NCBI GenBank assembly: GCA_964515255.1
Contig: CAZETL010000035.1
Coordinates: forward strand, 1-9,753
Origin: GCA-016699975 sp964515255
GTDB lineage: Bacteria; Patescibacteriota; Minisyncoccia; Moranbacterales; UBA1568
Direction of reading: 5' to 3'
Length of the DNA: 9,753 bases
The first letter of the stretch is position 1; each line of letters starts with the position of its first letter. Positions 6,992 through 9,753 of this stretch are shown piece after piece. The translations under genes and the position numbers were made by a program. Below the pieces are notes generated by a model. It was not told where the DNA came from, searched no databases, and saw only the letters and a program-made list of their open reading frames with translations.

Positions 6992-8689
6992 ATGAAGCGA
7001 CGATGGAATATACGATCTTCTTTCTCTGGAACGGAAACTCTTTCGGTTTCCCCAATTGAACAGCTGCTTCTTTTGCGGGGCATTGATTCTGAGGAGGGCA
7101 GAAGGAAGTTTCTTTCTCCGGATTATGATGAAGATCTGCATGACCCGTTTCTTTTCTCCGATATGGAGAAAATCATTTCCCGTGTCGGAAGAGCAATCGA
7201 TAAGAGTGAGCGCGTAGGAGTGTTCGGAGACTATGATGCCGACGGCGTGACGTCATCCGCGATCCTTCGCCGCGGGCTAGAGCGGCTCGGTCTCCAGGTT
7301 TCGCCGTATATTCCCGATAAGCTTACCGAGGGGCACGGGCTTCATTGCAATGCTCTTGATGCATTTGAGCGGGAAGGAATACGGCTCGTTTTTACAGTTG
7401 ATTGCGGCATGATGAATCACTCCGAGATTGCCGACGCTGTGGGGCGTGACATGGACGTCATTGTCATCGACCATCACCATGTGCCCGAGGAGCTACCGAA
7501 AGCGTTCGCCATTGTAAATCCGAAGTTCCCGGATTCGCCGTATCCATTCCATGACCTTTGCGGCGCTGGGACGACATTTCGAGTCGTGGACGCTCTCTAT
7601 CGCCGATTTCTCCCAGACGCAAGGGGGGAACTGAAATGGCTCCTCGATCTAGTGGCCATCGGGACAGTGGCGGATTGCGTCCCGCTTGTGGGGGAGAATC
7701 GTGTTCTGGTGAAATATGGCCTTGTCGTATTGTCGAAGACGCGGACGGTGGGACTCCGAGAAATGTTCCAAGTGGGTGGAATAGCGGTAAGTGAGGATCA
7801 GATGCCCAATGCGGAAACAATCAGCTTCCAAATCGGACCGAGGATAAATGCGGCGAGTCGCATGGCGCACGCAAAGACGGCGCACGATCTTCTTATGACG
7901 GAGCTTCCAGCTGAGGCTCGATTGCTTGCTCTCGAACTTGAGGCTCAAAATCGGTCGCGCCAGAAGACGAGCGAGGCGCTCGCCCGCGAAGTGAGAACGG
8001 TTGCCGAGCAACTTTTTCGGAATAAGAAATTTATTTTTGCCGTCGGCGAGCATTACTCTTTCGGCGTTGCAGGCCTTGTCGCTGGGAAAATCGCGAACGA
8101 ACTTGGGAAGCCGACGGCGGTGTTCTCAAAAGGGGAAACGGAGAGCATCGGATCTTTCCGAAGCATTCCATCTCTTAGTATTATCGAGGCTATCGGCGAG
8201 TGCGCCGATCTTCTGGAAAAATTTGGAGGGCATTCGCAAGCGGCTGGCGCGACGGTGCGAAATGACAAGCTCGAAGCTTTTTTCGAGAAACTCGAGCAAG
8301 TAATAAACCGCAGATTGTCGGAAACGGTAGTTGAGCCGGTGCTTGATATTGATCTCGAGCTCTCTCCCCGGCTTCTTACGGGCGACCTTGCGCGCGGTCT
8401 TCGTCGGCTTGAGCCGTTTGGCATTGGAAATCCGGAACCAACGTTTTTGGTGCGCGGAGCGATTGTTCGAGAAGTGCGGCTTGTTGGGAATGGCGAGAAG
8501 CATCTCAAGCTTTCGTTTTCCACTGACGGTGGTGTTTTCGGCGGGATCGGGTTTGGCATGGGAGAGGAGTGGGGAAAGCTTATTGTTGGCGATCGAGTAG
8601 ATGTCGTTTTTCGGTTTGGGGAAAATCAATGGAATGGGTCGTCTCGACTTGAGTGGCGGGTGCTTGACATGGCCGTTTCGGAGCAGTAG
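6992..8689 (+). CDS. recJ: Single-stranded-DNA-specific 5'-3' exonuclease RecJ
   Basis: From ATG 6992 the protein has 565 residues, the usual RecJ length. DHH-family motifs are complete: GDYDADGVTSS (79-89), TVDCGMMNHSEI (135-146), VIDHHHVP (158-165), CGAGTTFRV (190-198) and GTVADCVPL (224-232). GPRINAASRM (282-291), SFRSIPSLSI and the DHHA1 motif GGHSQAAG (412-419) follow, then an OB-like C-terminal part. Asp and His residues for the Mn sites are all present, so activity is expected. RecJ degrades single-stranded DNA 5' to 3' in recombination and mismatch or base-excision repair in the cytoplasm. The open frame reaches back to ATG 6905 (29 extra residues), but those residues are not family-like. 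MKRRWNIR is typical of a RecJ start. No Shine-Dalgarno precedes either start. The TAG stop is part of a downstream promoter -10 box. Confidence 0.95.
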   Translation: MKRRWNIRSSFSGTETLSVSPIEQLLLLRGIDSEEGRRKFLSPDYDEDLHDPFLFSDMEKIISRVGRAIDKSERVGVFGDYDADGVTSSAILRRGLERLGLQVSPYIPDKLTEGHGLHCNALDAFEREGIRLVFTVDCGMMNHSEIADAVGRDMDVIVIDHHHVPEELPKAFAIVNPKFPDSPYPFHDLCGAGTTFRVVDALYRRFLPDARGELKWLLDLVAIGTVADCVPLVGENRVLVKYGLVVLSKTRTVGLREMFQVGGIAVSEDQMPNAETISFQIGPRINAASRMAHAKTAHDLLMTELPAEARLLALELEAQNRSRQKTSEALAREVRTVAEQLFRNKKFIFAVGEHYSFGVAGLVAGKIANELGKPTAVFSKGETESIGSFRSIPSLSIIEAIGECADLLEKFGGHSQAAGATVRNDKLEAFFEKLEQVINRRLSETVVEPVLDIDLELSPRLLTGDLARGLRRLEPFGIGNPEPTFLVRGAIVREVRLVGNGEKHLKLSFSTDGGVFGGIGFGMGEEWGKLIVGDRVDVVFRFGENQWNGSSRLEWRVLDMAVSEQ

Positions 8690-8692
8690 AAT
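8664..8692 (+). promoter_or_regulatory. Near-consensus sigma-70 promoter at the end of recJ
   Basis: TTGACA (8664-8669, perfect), a 17-base spacer, then TAGAAT (8687-8692, one mismatch) overlapping the recJ TAG stop. This is the best promoter match in the window. Predicted transcription start is about 8699-8700, immediately before the hairpin at 8703. Confidence 0.75.
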
Positions 8693-8698
8693 CCCGGC

Positions 8699-8792
8699 AG
8701 ATATTGTGAAGGGGTAGCTGAAGTCCTTTCACAATCCGGGTTCACCACAGAGACATCGCGTGAGAGCGCCCTGCCCCTGGTGGTGTTTTTTT
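8699..8792 (+). ncRNA. Candidate structured small RNA or regulatory leader, family not recognised
   Basis: The region has its own promoter and an intrinsic terminator, predicting a transcript of about 94 bases with no open reading frame of note. Hairpin 1 pairs ATTGTGAAGGGG (8703-8714) with TCCTTTCACAAT (8724-8735): 12 pairs counting two G-U, loop TAGCTGAAG. A 7-base linker leads to hairpin 2 (8743-8785), whose outer stem CACCAC/GTGGTG contains a small CGC/GCG hairpin, and T7 follows. AGGGGTAG (8710-8717) could also pair with CTGCCCCT (8771-8778), an eight-pair alternative that would compete with both hairpins. I looked for the core motifs of SRP RNA, 6S, tmRNA, TPP, fluoride, preQ1, guanidine and twister RNAs and did not find them. 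It may act alone as a small RNA, or as a terminating leader for the gene at 8839. Confidence 0.6.
8743..8792 (+). terminator. Intrinsic terminator closing the candidate small RNA
   Basis: CACCAC (8743-8748) pairs with GTGGTG (8780-8785), extended by AG/CT across one bulged G, with a smaller CGC/GCG hairpin inside, followed by seven T (8786-8792). The stem is shorter and the loop larger than in the best terminators, so it could be conditional. It would also end recJ transcripts. Confidence 0.6.
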
Positions 8793-8827
8793 ATTTCCCT
8801 TTTTGTTCTATCGATTCTTGAATGGCT

Positions 8828-8834
8828 GAGGAGG
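8828..8834 (+). promoter_or_regulatory. Strong Shine-Dalgarno sequence before the 171-residue gene
   Basis: GAGGAGG ends 4 bases before ATG 8839 and fixes that start. It is the only full Shine-Dalgarno seen before a gene in this window. Confidence 0.8.
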
Positions 8835-8838
8835 CTCT

Positions 8839-9354
8839 ATGCAGCGTCATCTTGAGATTTTCCTCAAGCGAACCGTGGCTGCTCCTGATACCTGGGATGA
8901 GGTTTTTGGTTCGATTTCCGCTCATATTATTCCAGCGGTAATACTGCTCCTGATTATTTTCCACATGGAAAATGTTGCCATTGGTTTGTTTGTCCGAAAA
9001 AAAGGGATGGATAATCGATCGCTAGCGGAGAATGAAATGCTCTGGCTTCTCTCTTCGGACGGAGCAGCTGCATTCAGAAGTCGGCATCGGATCTTGGTGT
9101 CGATGATACAAGGATTCACACAGGAGGATCTCTTGCAAGCAAGGCTACTCGCTCAGCTGGTCCTTCTCCATAGCAGCGCCCATTATTTCCTAGTCAGCAT
9201 TAACCGGGGTGGTTGCCCGACGGAGTCGGATTTGGCCGGAGACAGGGCTCTGCAGGTCCGCTGGTCATTCCGGCTTTTGCTGTTTGTCTATAGCGCCGAA
9301 GAATTCCAAACGCAGCTGGAAAAGGAATTCTTCGAAAGAGGATCTGTCGAATGA
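8839..9354 (+). CDS. Single-span membrane protein of unknown function
   Basis: I do not recognise this 171-residue protein. It has an amphipathic N-terminus (1-27) and one strong hydrophobic segment at about 28-52 (HIIPAVILLLIIFHMENVAIGLFV). A mainly helical soluble part of about 120 residues follows, with two further moderately hydrophobic stretches, LLAQLVLLHSSAHYFLVSI (103-121) and FRLLLFVYSAEEF (144-156). These look more like buried helices than membrane spans. No catalytic motif or cysteine pair stands out. The start is set by GAGGAGG. The gene lies 46 bases after the T-run of the candidate RNA with no other promoter visible, so its expression probably depends on readthrough of that terminator. 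Its end is followed by a strong intrinsic terminator, making RNA element plus gene a self-contained unit. Confidence 0.8.
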   Translation: MQRHLEIFLKRTVAAPDTWDEVFGSISAHIIPAVILLLIIFHMENVAIGLFVRKKGMDNRSLAENEMLWLLSSDGAAAFRSRHRILVSMIQGFTQEDLLQARLLAQLVLLHSSAHYFLVSINRGGCPTESDLAGDRALQVRWSFRLLLFVYSAEEFQTQLEKEFFERGSVE

Positions 9355-9397
9355 GATTGCGGGAGGTTTGTGTCTTGAGTCGAGAGAATTATTTCCG

Positions 9398-9428
9398 CCG
9401 GGGTTGCATGAAGCAGCTCCGGTTTTTT
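9398..9428 (+). terminator. Intrinsic terminator after the 171-residue gene
   Basis: CCGGGGTTGC (9398-9407) pairs with GCAGCTCCGG (9413-9422) as a continuous ten-pair stem with two G-U pairs and a five-base loop ATGAA, followed by six T (9423-9428). This is a textbook rho-independent terminator 43 bases after the TGA. Confidence 0.85.
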
Positions 9429-9437
9429 ACTTCGGAG

Positions 9438-9466
9438 TGGAAAAACGGGAACAATAGAGTTATAAT
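9438..9466 (+). promoter_or_regulatory. Promoter for the RNase H-like gene
   Basis: TGGAAA (9438-9443, four of six matches to TTGACA), a 17-base spacer and a perfect TATAAT (9461-9466). ATG 9475 begins 8 bases after the box, so the message should be leaderless or nearly so. The box sits inside the same 13-base string found at the 2926 promoter. Confidence 0.65.
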
Positions 9467-9474
9467 TCACTTAT

Positions 9475-9753
9475 ATGGAACGCATTGTCATGTATACGGA
9501 TGGAGGATCGAGAGGAAACCCGGGGCCGTCCGCGCTCGGTGTTTTTATTGAGACATTGAATCTCCGCTTCGGAGAGTTTCTCGGGAGAGGCACGAATAAC
9601 GAGGCGGAGTATGCGGCGATTCTCTCGGGAATGAAGAGGGTTGTCTCTGAAGTCGGCCCCGATCGGGCGCGAACAATTCATCTTGAGTGTCGGATGGATA
9701 GCGAGCTCGCCTGTCGCCAGCTCAACCATATTTACAAAATTGAGAACGAAAAA
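9475..9753 (+). CDS. Ribonuclease HI-like protein, N-terminal part, runs off window edge
   Basis: Ninety-three residues are visible and the frame is open at the window edge. The start is MERIVMYTDGGSRGNPGPSA, containing the RNase H motif YTDGGSRGNPG with catalytic Asp9. TNNEAEYAAIL follows, with Glu45 at the second catalytic position, and RMDSEL has Asp75 as the third. The end, ACRQLNHIYKIENE, matches the 'DSeLvvnQlnGeykvk' segment typical of the shorter RnhA-like subfamily rather than E. coli RnhA itself. These enzymes cleave RNA in RNA-DNA hybrids; whether this subfamily does so in vivo is less certain. The gene is preceded by its own promoter and isolated from the upstream gene by a strong terminator. 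No Shine-Dalgarno is present. Confidence 0.9.
   Translation, partial: MERIVMYTDGGSRGNPGPSALGVFIETLNLRFGEFLGRGTNNEAEYAAILSGMKRVVSEVGPDRARTIHLECRMDSELACRQLNHIYKIENEK

Noticed and set aside
8664..8792. SRP RNA, 6S RNA, tmRNA or tRNA at the candidate RNA
   Set aside because: The conserved SRP domain IV loop, tRNA arms, tmRNA acceptor and long 6S rod were looked for and are not present.
9351..9551. Small open frame whose ATG overlaps the stop of the 171-residue gene
   Set aside because: It runs across a strong terminator and into the RNase H-like gene in another frame, and has no recognisable features.
1..9753. CRISPR arrays, insertion sequences or attachment sites
   Set aside because: No regular repeats, transposase frames or terminal inverted repeats were seen on reading both strands.

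Overview
The window looks like a stretch of chromosome from a Candidate Phyla Radiation (Patescibacteria, Parcubacteria-like) bacterium. The reasons are the gene families rather than any marker gene. There is a compact DNA-binding/nucleotidyltransferase-like fusion, a response regulator with a 'FTGIIMPRMDG' receiver motif, a WecA/MraY-like transferase with a 'GTSGS' motif, an RmuC, a RecJ and an RNase HI-like protein. All of these resemble, from memory, proteins of that group. TGA, TAG and (as far as seen) the standard code are used normally, since complete genes end in TGA or TAG. This argues against the UGA-recoded CPR lineages. Base composition is close to even by eye.

Layout. Positions 1-2858 are on the minus strand: a large membrane-anchored protein of unknown role (498-2858), followed by a family 1 glycoside hydrolase (1-459). 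The hydrolase frame is broken by two nearby TAG codons and runs off the window edge. A short intergenic region (2859-2962) holds two divergent promoters. From 2963 to the end everything is on the plus strand: the winged-helix/nucleotidyltransferase-like protein (2963-3565), rmuC (3614-4735), a small membrane protein (4739-5167), a WecA/MraY-like phospho-sugar transferase (5175-6200), a receiver-domain protein without the phospho-acceptor Asp (6259-6813), recJ (6992-8689), a candidate structured small RNA or regulated leader (about 8699-8792), an unknown membrane-anchored protein (8839-9354) ended by a clear intrinsic terminator, and the start of an RNase HI-like gene (9475 to the edge).

How it fits together. 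RmuC, RecJ and the RNase H-like protein are nucleic-acid maintenance functions. The WecA-like enzyme and its small membrane partner suggest envelope polysaccharide or lipid-linked sugar synthesis. The unknown 786-residue protein and the 171-residue protein are both membrane-anchored. Two proteins (receiver and PPM-phosphatase-like) keep a signalling fold but lack catalytic or acceptor residues.

The most interesting signal is just after recJ. A near-consensus promoter (TTGACA, 17-base spacer, TAGAAT overlapping the recJ stop) is followed by a 12-pair hairpin and a second hairpin with a T7 run. This predicts an independent transcript of about 94 bases with no known family recognised. It may be a new small RNA or a transcription-terminating leader for the 171-residue gene. 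Several genes here also start 8-10 bases after a TATAAT box, which suggests leaderless or near-leaderless mRNAs. Only the gene after the candidate RNA has a full Shine-Dalgarno sequence.
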